Assembly (NCBI GenBank): GCA_019054805.1
Contig: JAHQIY010000004.1
Location: 4,588,001 to 4,652,000 of the forward strand
DNA length: 64,000 nucleotides
Source: Brachionus manjavacas
Lineage: Eukaryota; Rotifera; Eurotatoria; Ploima; Brachionidae
Direction: 5' to 3'
A program made the translations under genes and the position numbers. The first letter of the stretch is position 1, and every line of letters begins with the position of its first letter. This document shows, one piece after another, positions 47,331 through 57,457 of this stretch. The notes beneath the pieces were generated by a model, which was not told the DNA's origin, did no database searches, and saw only the letters and a list, made by a program, of their open reading frames with translations.

Positions 47331-48794
47331 AATAAAATTTATTATGTTGAAAACTGCTGAAGTTCTCTAATTCAAGGATTTCAAATGATCATTTTGAATA
47401 AAATAAGAAATATGAAAAAGATTTAATAGAATTTTAAGAAAAAAATTTAATTGAATAAACTTGGCCCGAAGGCCCAACAACAAACAATTCTTTAATTTAT
47501 TAAACCTCTAAACCTGAAATGGATGACAAACTCGAGGTTAAACCTCAACACTGCAAATATCTGCAAAAATATTTTGCATGCATAATTATGCACAATACTT
47601 GAGTATGATTTAGCATGGTTTGGTACACATTTATTTCCCAGTATTTCATTTTTTCAAAAAGAATCCTTGAAGATATTTTATTACAAGTCTCAAGTCAAGT
47701 CCAAGTCCAGATTTTTTAAATTTTTTTCCGGACTTGGACTTGACTTGAGACTTGTGACTTTTAAACGACTCTGGTTTGAATAATCTCCCAAGTGGACATT
47801 TTTCTTTTCTTCTTTTGAGATTCATGGACTGTTTTCTCCATTTCAGCATCGGTTTCCTCTTGACTGCTGTAATATTCTGGCGCAACCATTTTTTTGCGTA
47901 ATTTATATATTAATTTATTTACGTAATAATTATTCTTTTCCTTGTTATGTAATAATTTAAAATTTCTAATCATTAATATGAATATTTAGATTGTTTTTAT
48001 TTAACCACTAAGATAAATTAATACTCTGAATGAATTTTTATACACTCGTTTTTTTTTTAGACCTCAAATAGTATAAAAAATAAACATTTAAATACTTTTA
48101 TATTTTAATTAACACTCTTTCAATATTTTAAGCACTCAAATAATTTATCTAATATCCAAATTGATTGATAACTAAATACTCAATTATATTAATAAAAACC
48201 CATTTAAATACTAGCCTTAAAGTATTGTTTAAAGAACATATAATAATATGTCCCTATTCTATCCTAACGGATAATAGATAATTGCTCATTTCCTATTCCA
48301 GTACCATTTTGAGAAACACCTCAGATCTGACACTGCAAGGACTTGTTAATTTCAAATTTTGAATTTTGAAAAGCCCATTATCGGCACTTTTAACTTTTAA
48401 TACCTTTTTATTTAAAAAAGAAAAGAGTTTTGAAACACATAACTTCTTAATAATTAAGCATTTTATTTTGACATTACAATTGCAATTTTAAGAATGCCAG
48501 GCTCCTTGTATTAATTATTCTTTATTGAGAAGAGTTAAAGGTAAACAGAATTAAATTAAAAAACTTTATTTTAACTTTTTAACTTTACTTGCATACATAA
48601 TTCAAAAAGATAAACGACTAATTATTAATGAGAGCTTTTTCCTGTCAAATAGATGCAGCTTCGCTGCATTAAAAATGCTCACCTGCGGATCGCAAAACTT
48701 AGCCCAAAGTTAAAAAGTAATTGAACGCTCGGCTTCGCCTAGCATCCTTTTCTTCTTTAAAAAAAAAATCAAAAATTTATTAAAAAATTCAATT
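47331..48794. other. Intergenic region with a dispersed repeat and a small open frame
   Basis: 1.5 kb. At 47690-47775, AAGTCCAAGTCCAG, CCGGACTTGGACTTGACTTG and ACTTGTGACTTTTAAACGACTCTGG form a dispersed repeat also seen near 35240. Directly beside it on the minus strand, 47889..47761 is an open frame from MVAPEYYSSQEETDAEM to a basic KKKRKMSTWEI end, whose stop lies in the repeat. It could be a decayed mobile-element or gene fragment. The rest is AT-rich. Confidence 0.4.
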
Positions 48795-49145
48795 CTTCAG
48801 AACGACCTCAACGCACTCTATGCTGATCGCCTCGCTGTATTAGGACTCACGACACTTCAGGAGCGCCGTTTGAGAGGAGACATGATCCAACTGTTCAAAT
48901 TCTACCGCGGATTCAACACTGTATGCTGGGTGAAACCTATGGAACACTGCAACTCTCTCTCGCAAGCAGGACCAGCTGGTAATATTAGGGGACACAGGAG
49001 AAGACTTTCTGGCCAAGTCACGACCAAATGTCAGCAGCGAGCAAACTTCTTCACCAACAGGGTCATCAACGAGTGGAACGCTTTGCCCCCGCCAGTTACT
49101 GAATCGACCTCGGTTAACCAATTCAGTTTATTTTCTATAGTGTAA
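48795..49145 (+). mobile_element. LINE C-terminal fragment (CR1/L2-like)
   Basis: Plus-strand frame reads LNALYADRLAVLGLTTLQER, RRLRGDMIQLFKFYRG, LSQAGPAGNIRGHRRRLSGQ and NFFTNRVINEWNALP, then stops. It is the same C-terminal segment as 40768-41518 (minus) and GC-richer than its surroundings. There is no tail and no upstream RT; both ends are abrupt. Confidence 0.88.
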
Positions 49146-49297
49146 AAGCTAATTAGTTGCTAGAACTCGCGTAATAATTTTTGATTTTTATTAAAATATC
49201 AGAAATTTGGAATTGTTACTTATTTTTTTATCCAAAATGTACAATCTTTCAGCTTCAAGTTCCTAAGGTTTGATGCTTATTCATTTTAAATGATGAC

Positions 49298-49449
49298 TGT
49301 AATGTTTACATTAGTACCCTTGGGCCCGTCTATCCGATCTTCTCGTAAGACGTATTGGAGCAGCTATTTATGCTCCTTGTTAACTTAAACGCTCATGGTT
49401 AAGTTAATCAACTTTCCAGTGATATCGACAAAGATGTCGCTATATCACA
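49298..49449 (-). repeat. 3' LTR of the TRIM (minus-strand orientation)
   Basis: 152 bp, identical to the copy at 49660-49811. Contains short palindromes such as GGAGCA..TGCTCC and GATATCGACA..TGTCGCTATATC near its left and right parts. The polypurine tract lies immediately inside it. Confidence 0.93.
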
Positions 49450-49659
49450 TCTTCCCCCGCTTTTATAAAGCGAATGCTAGGGAACTGTCGACCATTGTGA
49501 CCACTGCCGGATCACCAATGACCGGGACCAGCCATAGACTATTATTTTTCCCAGGTACTAACTAAACCTAGTCAGGTAGCCGTTGCACGCACTATCAGCA
49601 TTACCGCCACCGAGAAGCACTTTATTAGTCTTCTGGGGGCTTTTATCCTCGTCGCCAGA

Positions 49660-49811
49660 TGTAATGTTTACATTAGTACCCTTGGGCCCGTCTATCCGAT
49701 CTTCTCGTAAGACGTATTGGAGCAGCTATTTATGCTCCTTGTTAACTTAAACGCTCATGGTTAAGTTAATCAACTTTCCAGTGATATCGACAAAGATGTC
49801 GCTATATCACA
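49660..49811 (-). repeat. 5' LTR of the TRIM (minus-strand orientation)
   Basis: 152 bp, identical to 49298-49449. The tRNA-Ser-type primer-binding site starts two bases inside it on the minus strand. Confidence 0.93.
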
Positions 49812-49816
49812 ATGAC

Positions 49817-50151
49817 CATTGTGGAAAATTTTTATTTACCAACCTTCAATATGATAATTCTATTTATAAAATTCTGAAATAATTTAAAATCTTAATAGTA
49901 AAAGTTATTTCTTTTTTAAAAATTTATTTATTTGAAAAAGTTTAAAAATTCTTTTTAAATTAAAATTTTATCAGATATAATGAATAAAAACTAAAACAAA
50001 ACTATTCAGCATATTAAGAGTTTTTTTAAATCGATGGGTTAATAAATCAAAAAAAACATAAGAAAAAGCTCAAAAGGCTATAGACGGTTGAAAATAAAAA
50101 CATCTAAAAAACAATATTAAATAATTACATCATTTTCTGCAGTGCTTTGTT
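49817..50151. other. Spacer
   Basis: AT-rich, 335 bp; probably includes the 3' end of the next minus-strand gene. Nothing else seen. Confidence 0.35.
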
Positions 50152-50611
50152 TCAAAATTGACCGCGTGATCTCCTACGTCCATTTCTATCTGGTCGTTCA
50201 TGTCGATCACGTCTCAGTCCAGGCATAGGTTCACTCATATCAAAGCCCATATCAATATCACCTAAAGAAAATCGGTCTTCGAATTTCGGTCTGTTATTTC
50301 TGATTCTGTTATGATCAAAAAGTTCCATGATTCTTTCTTCTCTCAAAATCGGATTATTGAAAGGACCCACTAGAGGAGGACCAAAAATTGGTGATCCAAA
50401 CATGCCACCAATACCACCTGCATACACTCCGGTAGGTGGCCTAGCAAAATCAAGTGGAGCTGGGCTACAATCAGGAAATTTTAATTTATCTATTGATTTC
50501 ATTTTAACTCGTGGTCTTACCCAAATACTAGACGTTTGGAAATTTTATGCTCTGCTGGAGCGCAAAATCCTTGAGTTGCCAAAGCAACAAATAATAATGA
50601 AATAAATATCA
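50152..50611 (-). CDS. Small secreted Gly/Pro/Arg-rich protein, apparent frame break in the signal exon
   Basis: Two minus-strand exons: 50611..50521 and 50464..50152, with a 56-nt GT..AG intron. Exon 2 is open for about 104 residues: APLDFARPPTGVYAGG, GGMFGSPIFGPPLVGPF, then an acidic/Met patch and an Arg-rich end RRRSRGQF. Exon 1 starts with MIFISLLFVA, ideal for a signal peptide, and later carries the sequence for ATQGFCAP and HKISKR, which resembles the signal-CAP-KR layout of the neighbours. The two halves are in different frames: one base seems to be missing between VA and ATQ (GTTGCTTGGCA), so the ATG frame ends early. Either this is a recent null allele, a base-call error, or the start lies in an unseen upstream exon spliced at the TTTTAG near 50625. 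Function unknown; first member of the secreted cluster. Confidence 0.6.
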
Positions 50612-51305
50612 TTTTTTTTTTTATCTAAAATTTCAAATAATAAAATAAATTTTAAAAATTAATTCTTCAAAGCTTATGTTGAAAAACCAAGCTATGATTA
50701 TTGAATTCAAATAAACATGTTTTTAAACAACTTGAATCAATGGAAAACTACTTGATCTCACTGTACATGATTTCAACTGCATTAGCTTGTGTCTGTAGCT
50801 AAATCAAACATGTTTTGGTGAATACAGATGCATCATCGAAGTTGTTTAGCATCTAAATTGTCTTAATTCTCTCTCTGAAATTTAGCTTTCACAGACTTGA
50901 TGATTTTTTAAAATTTTGAGGTACATCTAAGACGAGCTATCGAAATCAATATAAACATAAAAATGGAATTATCAGTTTTCTTGAAAAAATGAATCGAACC
51001 ATTAAAAAGTTTCTTTAGAGGTTTTTCTTAGAATTGAATTAATAAAAAAAATTCTAGTTTTCTTTTTTAAACTCAATCGATGATTTCAATAAAATAAAAT
51101 AAATGTTTTTAAAGTTTAAATTTTTATTTAAATTAAGACTAAAACAGGAATATAAACACTAAAAATAAAAAACAAAATTTCATCCGGTGTAACTAAATGT
51201 ATATTTGGAAAAAAGGAACAATTTTAAGTCAAAAACAAATGCTGCAAATTGTATAAAATTATAAAAACAAAAAAATAATTTTTTTGAATTATTTTTTTGT
51301 CACAT
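50612..51305. other. Spacer in the secreted-protein cluster
   Basis: 0.7 kb. The 50700-50950 part is somewhat less AT-rich and may be promoter sequence of the gene at 50152-50611. No coding frame. Confidence 0.4.
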
Positions 51306-51960
51306 TTAAACAATTGGTGGAACAACTGGAGCAGCAAGTGGATCACGGAATGGACCAAAGTGAGGTCCACCGAATGGTTGGGCGAATGGTCCATCGAAAA
51401 CAGTTCCATAAGGTCTTAAGAATGAATTGAAATAATTAAAAAAAAAATTATTTTAAATTTTATTACCCAATAAAGCCTCCTCCAAGACCTGGAAGCATTC
51501 CTGGGAAAACACCTAAGCCACCAAGGCCAAGTCCAAGACCACCAGCCATTGGACCAAGGCCTAAGGGACCAAATCCACCAAAACCTAATGGACCAAGCCC
51601 GCCGAAACCCATTCCGCCCATTCCCAAACCCATTCCGCCCATTCCCATTCCCATTCCACCCATTCCCATTCCGCCCATTCCAAGAATTGGTGCGAAACCG
51701 AAACCAAGTCCTGGACCACCCATTCCTGGGGTTAGTAATCCTGCTGCGGCTGGTGGAAGTGGAGCGCCTCCTGGAACTGGACCACCTCCTGAAGTTTGAC
51801 CACCTCCTGAAGCTTGACCGGCATTTTGTTGAGGTTGAGCGTAGCTTGTTTTTTGTGCTCGTTCATTTCCATTTGTATAAGCTTGAGATCGTTTGTGTCG
51901 TAAAGTCGCAGCATTTGCGGCGACTAAAATCGCCATTAAAATAAATATAGTGCTTTTCAT
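51306..51960 (-). CDS. Secreted Gly/Met-rich low-complexity protein
   Basis: Two minus-strand exons, 51960..51467 and 51414..51306, with a 52-nt intron (GTAATA..TTAAG), in phase; 200 residues. The ATG encoding MKSTIFILMAILVAANA is chosen over one seven codons upstream because it opens a clean signal peptide, with cleavage expected after ANA. A short propeptide ending in HKR follows, then a Gln/Ser/Gly-rich linker, a long region of GMGG / GMGMGG / GLGPLGFGG repeats, and a Pro-rich C-terminus (PYGTVFDGPFAQPFGGPHFG). No folded domain or cysteine in the mature part, so an extracellular structural (cuticle, eggshell or mucus-like) role is inferred. The plus-strand Phe/Arg/Pro-rich frame over it is a shadow. 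Confidence 0.85.
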
Positions 51961-52615
51961 TTTTAGTTCTAAATATGTCATAAATTAATTACTATTATTT
52001 GTTAAGCCAAAAATAATATTCAAATTTCTTTTTATTTTCTATTCGATTAACAAAAAGCAAGTGGTAAAAAAACTAACTTCTATTCACTTAATCTTGAACA
52101 AAGCTTGTTTTAGAAGTGAAGTATTATTAGTCTCTGTAAGTCGCATAATCATAGACTTGGTAGATTTGAATATAAAAAATTATGCTGAATATCATCATGG
52201 TTGAGGGTTTTTATAAATTAAAATCTAAGCTCCAAATAAAAAATGATGTTACATTGAGTTTAAATTAAATACAAAATTTTAAGTCTTCGAAAATTTTTTT
52301 ATGGAATCTAAATTACTAATGGAATTGTCGGATAAGGAATTAGTTAAAATAAATTTTAAAGATAAAAAAGATCATATGAGTTTAATTTAAATAAAAAAAA
52401 AAACTGATTCATCAATTTAGATTATTTAGACTCATGGATTATTCCAAATCAATTTTAATGGCAGGATCCAAACCATGAAATATAAATATTTTCAAAATAA
52501 TATGGCAAAGCTCGAAAAAAATTTTACAAAAATTAAAAATTGGTTTTAAATTGAAATAAAAAAATTAAATTGAGTAAAATAAATTAAAAAGAATTTTTCA
52601 CAATAAATTGTTGCC
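51961..52615. other. Spacer in the secreted-protein cluster
   Basis: 0.65 kb of AT-rich DNA, including the promoter of the Gly/Met-rich gene. Nothing else recognised. Confidence 0.35.
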
Positions 52616-53200
52616 CTAAATACTAATGTAATAACCACTTCCATAACCAGATGGAAGCTCTGGTTTAAAATAAGATGGCTTTCCAGGAACGAAAACTCAA
52701 GTAAATGGTCAAAGATTGTTTGTTTTATATGATTTTATAGTTAAAGAACTACTTTGGCTAATTTAATTTAAAATTTGATGATATTGTTGACTATTTTTTT
52801 TTGAAAAATGGTTCGTTAAATTTTTTCTGATTTTTTATATGATAATGCTAGATGTCCCTAGAAGTCTTTTTCAGAAAATTGTAGGTATGATGACGTTGGT
52901 TGTAGTTGATATTGTGGTTCTTTGCAACTTCTCCAAAATTCGTTATTTTTAATATTACCTGAATATCCACTTTTACGATGTGTAGAAGTTTCTTAATATG
53001 CTGATTGGACTAAAATCGATGTTTGTACAAAAGATAGGTATGATTACTGATATTCATGATGAGAGCCATAAGCAGCGAAGCTTCCCTAATGTTGTTGTTT
53101 GCTCCACCACCCAAATAAAAACCAGGGCCATCTACTATTACTTCTCGTTTGACCGGGGTGCATTGACTTCTTAAAATGACCGAAGCAATGACCGGTGAAA
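52616..53200 (-). pseudogene. Decayed third copy of the SYQAPPQQ-repeat secreted protein gene
   Basis: Minus strand. At 53186..53083 the sequence matches the two intact paralogues almost base for base over the stretch encoding ILRSQC..VKREVIVDG and FYLGGGANNNIREAS. The signal-peptide start is gone: a short deletion after GGTCATTGC removes part of the leader, and the ATG is lost. The middle has no repeat array, only broken His/Tyr-rich remains. The end (about 52710..52616) recovers the family tail as PFT*VFVPGKPSYFKPELPS, then GYGSGYYISI and a stop, with an in-frame stop after PFT. The tail is diverged from the paralogue at 57458 while the 5' patch is nearly identical. Confidence 0.85.
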
Positions 53201-55072
53201 ATTAAATTAAATAAATTAAGCTTTTAATTTCTCAGTTCTCTAATAAATTTTTTTTAAATGGTAAAAATATGAAAGAAAATTTGCATGGTCAACTTGTTCT
53301 TTTTCAGTAAGGGCTTTTTGAAAAGCTCAGGAAATTAAAGGCACATTCTTTCATGGATGAAAAAATGCATCAAAATTTATTAATTCAATAAATTTAAAGA
53401 TAAACTTATTTTTTTATTAAATTTTACTATTAAAAAAATTTTTTATTATATAAATTTAAGTAATTTATTTCACAAAAAATACAAACAACTAATTTTTCTT
53501 CAAAATTTTTTAAAATAGTTATTCAGTATTTTTTTAGTCTTTATTAAAGAATGTAAATTTATGTAAAATTTCGATATTCTACGAAAAATTAATGTAAGAT
53601 TACTTAAATTTATTCAAAATCCTCTTGGTGTGTTTCCGAATTTTTGCAGATCCTACCAATTAATGAAAAAATGATTAATGCACCTTTTTGTACTTACTAA
53701 GTTTTAACTCTTTTTTTTTCGCAAAATTTTTAGCTTTTTATAATACTTTCTAAATTCTTTAGATCACTAAATCGACTTCTTAACCAAAAAAGCAAATAAT
53801 CGCAAAAAATTATTTTTTTAATTAAAAACTTTATATCATAAACCTTTTAATCCGGAAAATGTTAATCTTCGAAATTCAGAAATCTAAAGACCACTAGCAT
53901 CATTTAATTCACTAAGTAAAGCTAAAATTTTAAATAAAATCAAAAATAGCTGAAAATGATAAATTAATTAAAATATTTCTTTTAAAAAAATAAACTAAAC
54001 CAAGCATTTGAGAAGTATAAATTGATATACTTATAATGGTTTTGAACATCAAGTAATGAAAACTTAACAAATATTTATTCGGATAAAGGGGTTTTCATTT
54101 TTAATCAGTCACTCGGCAAATCGGTAACTTTTTTTTGTTCCAATTTTTTTCAAATTATCCAATTTTATTTTAGATATAAAAAATCTTAAGCAATTTATAA
54201 AGAATTTAAAAAAAAAACCTATTTAATTATTAAAAAATCATCTAAAGATTAACCCTTTTAATCTAAAAAATTTGGTGAATTTGGCTGAATAAGAGATCAC
54301 TACTTTATCAACTTTTATTTGACATCATGTTAGCCAGAAGGATAAAATTGAAGACATAATTCCTTTTAGAGTATTTGCAAAAAAAATAGATTATTATGTT
54401 TCGGTTATAATCGATAAGCTAATATAATAAACCTTTCTATGAGTTTTACTAATATAGTTTTTATGAAAATCCTGTTAGTTTTGTCGAAAATTATCTTTTT
54501 TTGTTCATTTGTTTCTATATTTTAATTTTTTGAATTTGTTAAACAAATTCAATTAATTTAAATTGGCACAATTAGAAAATCTCCAATTAATAATAAATGG
54601 CCCTTTTTTCTAATTGAACATTAATAATCCATGAAATAAAATTAAATTTTTTTTATTAAATAATTTTTTAGAAAAGAAAAAAATGTTTTCTTAATCATGA
54701 TGATAAAAAATAACACTAACATCCCTTGAATATGAGATCTATGCAAGTGCTTTTTTACTTATGAAACAATCTCTGTGAGTTCTAACTTTTGATTTGAATT
54801 AAAGAATTAAAGAATAAATTATAAGCAAATACGATTAGCAAAGATTTTTGAAACAAGAATTTTTAACAAAAGCTAAAAAAGAATACAATCAAAATTATAA
54901 CAACATCTATTCTCTCGGATGTAAAATCTAAGCGTCTAAAAAAGAGACATAAATCATAAAAGCAACATTTTAAAATTAGCTAAAATCTTTACAGTCATAG
55001 AAATTTTCTAAGATTTCAAAATATCTTTAAAATTTTAAGCTTAATTTTTTTAGATAAGTCTAAAGCACCAAG
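53201..55072. other. AT-rich intergenic region
   Basis: 1.9 kb, extremely AT-rich and homopolymer-laden. The last 150 bp are presumably promoter and 5' UTR of the next gene; a TTTTTTAG just before 55055 could be the acceptor of a non-coding first exon. Confidence 0.35.
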
Positions 55073-55864
55073 ATGGTTAAATTTTCGCTGTTTATTGCTT
55101 TGGTCATTGCTTCGGTCATTTTAAGAAGTCAATGCGCCCCGGTCAAACGAGAAGTAATAGTAGATGGCCGTGGTTTTTATTTGGGTGGTGGAGCAAACAA
55201 CAACATTAGGGAAGCTTCGCAATTATTCGATTTAGGTGGCCCGATCGCCAATCCGTGGATAAATGCCTACACTCAACCATTGCACAGAAGTGGAGTTTTG
55301 CCATTGCCTGCTCCAGTCGGCGCTATTGGAAATCATGGAGCTGCAAACGGTGGACAGCAAGGTTCTCAAGGTGGTTCTTCAAGTGGAGGTCAACAGGGAT
55401 ATCAAGGAAGTGCTTCTTATGGTTCTCATCAAGGATATCAGCAATCATACCAAGCGCCACCTCAGCAATCATACCAAGCACCACCTCAGCAATCATACCA
55501 AGCACCACCTCAGCAATCATACCAAGCGCCACCTCAGCAATCATACCAACCACCGGCTCAACAATTTTATCAGCCACCAGCCCAACCATCCTACCGACCA
55601 CCCGCTCAGCAATTTTATCAGCCACCAGCCCAGCCATCTTACCAAGCCCCTCCTCAACAATTTTATCAGCCACCAGCCCAGCCATCTTACCAGCCACCGG
55701 CTCAACACTCATATCAACAACCATCTAATCCTGCGCGACCAACTTATCATGGAGGTGCTTCAAATGGATGTAACGGTGCTTCACAAGGATTACAACCTGG
55801 CGCTTCATTTAACGGATGTAATAATGGAGGCTCAAATCGTCCTTCCCAAGGCTTTCAGGGCTAA
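55073..55864 (+). CDS. Secreted Tyr/Gln/Pro octapeptide-repeat protein, copy A
   Basis: Single open frame of 263 residues. Signal peptide ~1-21 (MVKFSLFIALVIASVILRSQ), then APVKR, a probable dibasic propeptide end. A unique region with EVIVDGRGFYLGGG and INAYTQPLHRSG (residues ~27-90) and a Gly/Ser/Gln linker follow. About 11 octapeptides come next (residues ~124-214) of types SYQAPPQQ, FYQPPAQP and SYQPPAQQ. The C-terminus is distinct, Gly/Asn/Ser-rich with Cys in NGCNG and NGCNN and no PGKPTQF tail. Tyr-rich Pro/Gln repeats suit a cross-linkable matrix or adhesive protein; the function is inferred. Residues 1 to ~130 are essentially identical to copy B at 57458-58429, on the opposite strand. 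Long frames in the other phases are shadows of the repeats. Confidence 0.86.
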   Translation: MVKFSLFIALVIASVILRSQCAPVKREVIVDGRGFYLGGGANNNIREASQLFDLGGPIANPWINAYTQPLHRSGVLPLPAPVGAIGNHGAANGGQQGSQGGSSSGGQQGYQGSASYGSHQGYQQSYQAPPQQSYQAPPQQSYQAPPQQSYQAPPQQSYQPPAQQFYQPPAQPSYRPPAQQFYQPPAQPSYQAPPQQFYQPPAQPSYQPPAQHSYQQPSNPARPTYHGGASNGCNGASQGLQPGASFNGCNNGGSNRPSQGFQG

Positions 55865-57457
55865 AATGTGAAGAAAATCAAGTCAAATAGGCAATCAAAA
55901 TGATATGTAAAAAAAATTTTAAGCAATTTTTTCAATTTAAATTTTAATCATTTTTTTTGTTTCGTACGATAATTCTATAGTTTTTTAATTTAATTTGCTA
56001 ATTTAAATCGATTTTTTACCAATATTTTTTGGTCAAATTTGATCAAATAAATAATTAATATTTTATTTGTTTATTTAATTTATTTATTTTCTTATTTAAA
56101 TCCAGTATTTTTTCTTGTTTGCTAAATTTAAATGCTTTCTCAGGCTGTCTTTCAAAAGCATGAAAATTAAACCCTAGCCCATCTGTCATGATCTTTTGAA
56201 CTAATTTTTTTAGACAACAATCAGTCATGAGTCACATTTGAACATTAGTGTTATATAGTTTATATTAAGTATTACATTTGAATTTGTGTTGACCGGTCGA
56301 TTTAAGAAATCGGTCTAGAAATTTGTGAAATTTTTTGGTCTCAAAATTGGAAAATTTTTAAGACTCGTATTTTTATCATATACAACATAGATGTCAATAT
56401 CATTTTCAAGTGAATCATATTTCTGGAAAAAATTTGAAAATTTTCAATTCTGCTTTATTATTAATATATTAAATTAATTATTCGTTTTCGGACCGGTTCA
56501 GCTTAATAGTCCAATATTGAGAATGCTAGGGGGGACCGTTCTTTAAACAACCTTCTTTTTATGACCATCCGATCAGGTTTGCGTATAGAGATGCTATCGA
56601 AGCTGAAGTGCGATGAGTCTAAAGAAAAGTCTCTCGACAAATCGTAAAAATTCAAAATACCAAGATGATGCAAAAAATCTTTTAATCAAAGTTAGGCTAA
56701 TAATGGTCTGATTTATTTGCTGAGATTCACATTGAGTTTAGGGAATGTAAATTGGAAAATTCAAATAATTAAATTTTGGTCTAATAAAATTTCAAAAATT
56801 AATGATTTTTTAATTTTAATTGCAATTTATAAATTTAAAAATAAAACCCTAACAATTTCTCTTCAATTTTTAATTTCTATTTACCAAGTATTACTAAAAT
56901 TAATTAAGTTTTCCAGAAAGTAAATAATTCGACTTTTCATTGGCAAAATACTAGTAGCTTAAATAAAATTTTGATTTTAATTTAATTTTAATTCCATTCT
57001 AACAGTTTGAATTTGGTCTAACACTGTGTTAAAGCAATGAAATATTACACTTAAAAAGAATTAGGAACAGATAATTTCTGATCTTTTGGTTAAGAATTCT
57101 GGTGAGCAGGGAAAATTTACTTTTCTTTAATTTTGATTTTTTTAAACTAAATAAAAAATAATAAAAAAAATCTTAAGCTAAAGAAATTAAATATAAATTA
57201 CTCAGCTCTGTTGATTTTCTTCATCCTTAATTTATATTTTTTTTTTGAATCATCATTTAAAACTAATTTTTGAATGAAATAAGTTAAATGGTAGCAAATT
57301 TTTTTATTTACAAAATTAGACTAAAAACTCATTTTTTAAAATAAAATTTCGATTTGGTAATTAATAAATAATTTAATAAAATTGCTAATAAAAATTATTC
57401 GAATTGTAAAATTGAAATTGGTAAAAGCATTCGTTTTAAAAAAAAAATTCGGTCGAT
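55865..57457. other. Spacer between the inverted secreted paralogues
   Basis: 1.6 kb, AT-rich, between convergent 3' ends. It forms the loop of the inverted pair. A slightly GC-richer patch near 56480-56620 holds no recognisable gene. No RNA gene or repeat supported. Confidence 0.4.

Larger units (their letters stand above)
49298..49811 (-). mobile_element. TRIM: complete miniature LTR retrotransposon
   Basis: Two 152-bp LTRs, 49298-49449 and 49660-49811, read identically base for base, each TG..CA. They flank a 210-bp non-coding interior. The element is bounded by a 5-bp target duplication ATGAC at 49293-49297 and 49812-49816. On the minus strand the primer-binding site TGGCGACGAGGAT (49657..49645) begins two bases inside the 5' LTR and complements the 3' end of animal tRNA-Ser(GCU). 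The purine tract GCGGGGGAAGA (49460..49450) abuts the 3' LTR. It has no gag or pol, so it needs proteins from another element. Identical LTRs mean a recent insertion. The duplication length and PBS fit a Ty3/gypsy-type helper. Confidence 0.95.

Noticed and set aside
51549..51944. Plus-strand Phe/Arg/Pro-rich frame
   Set aside because: Exact antisense shadow of the Gly/Met-rich secreted gene.
55255..55871. Overlapping long frames in the other phases of the octapeptide-repeat genes (also 57577-58247)
   Set aside because: A short DNA repeat whose length is a multiple of three stays open in several frames. Only one frame has a signal peptide and a sensible repeat.
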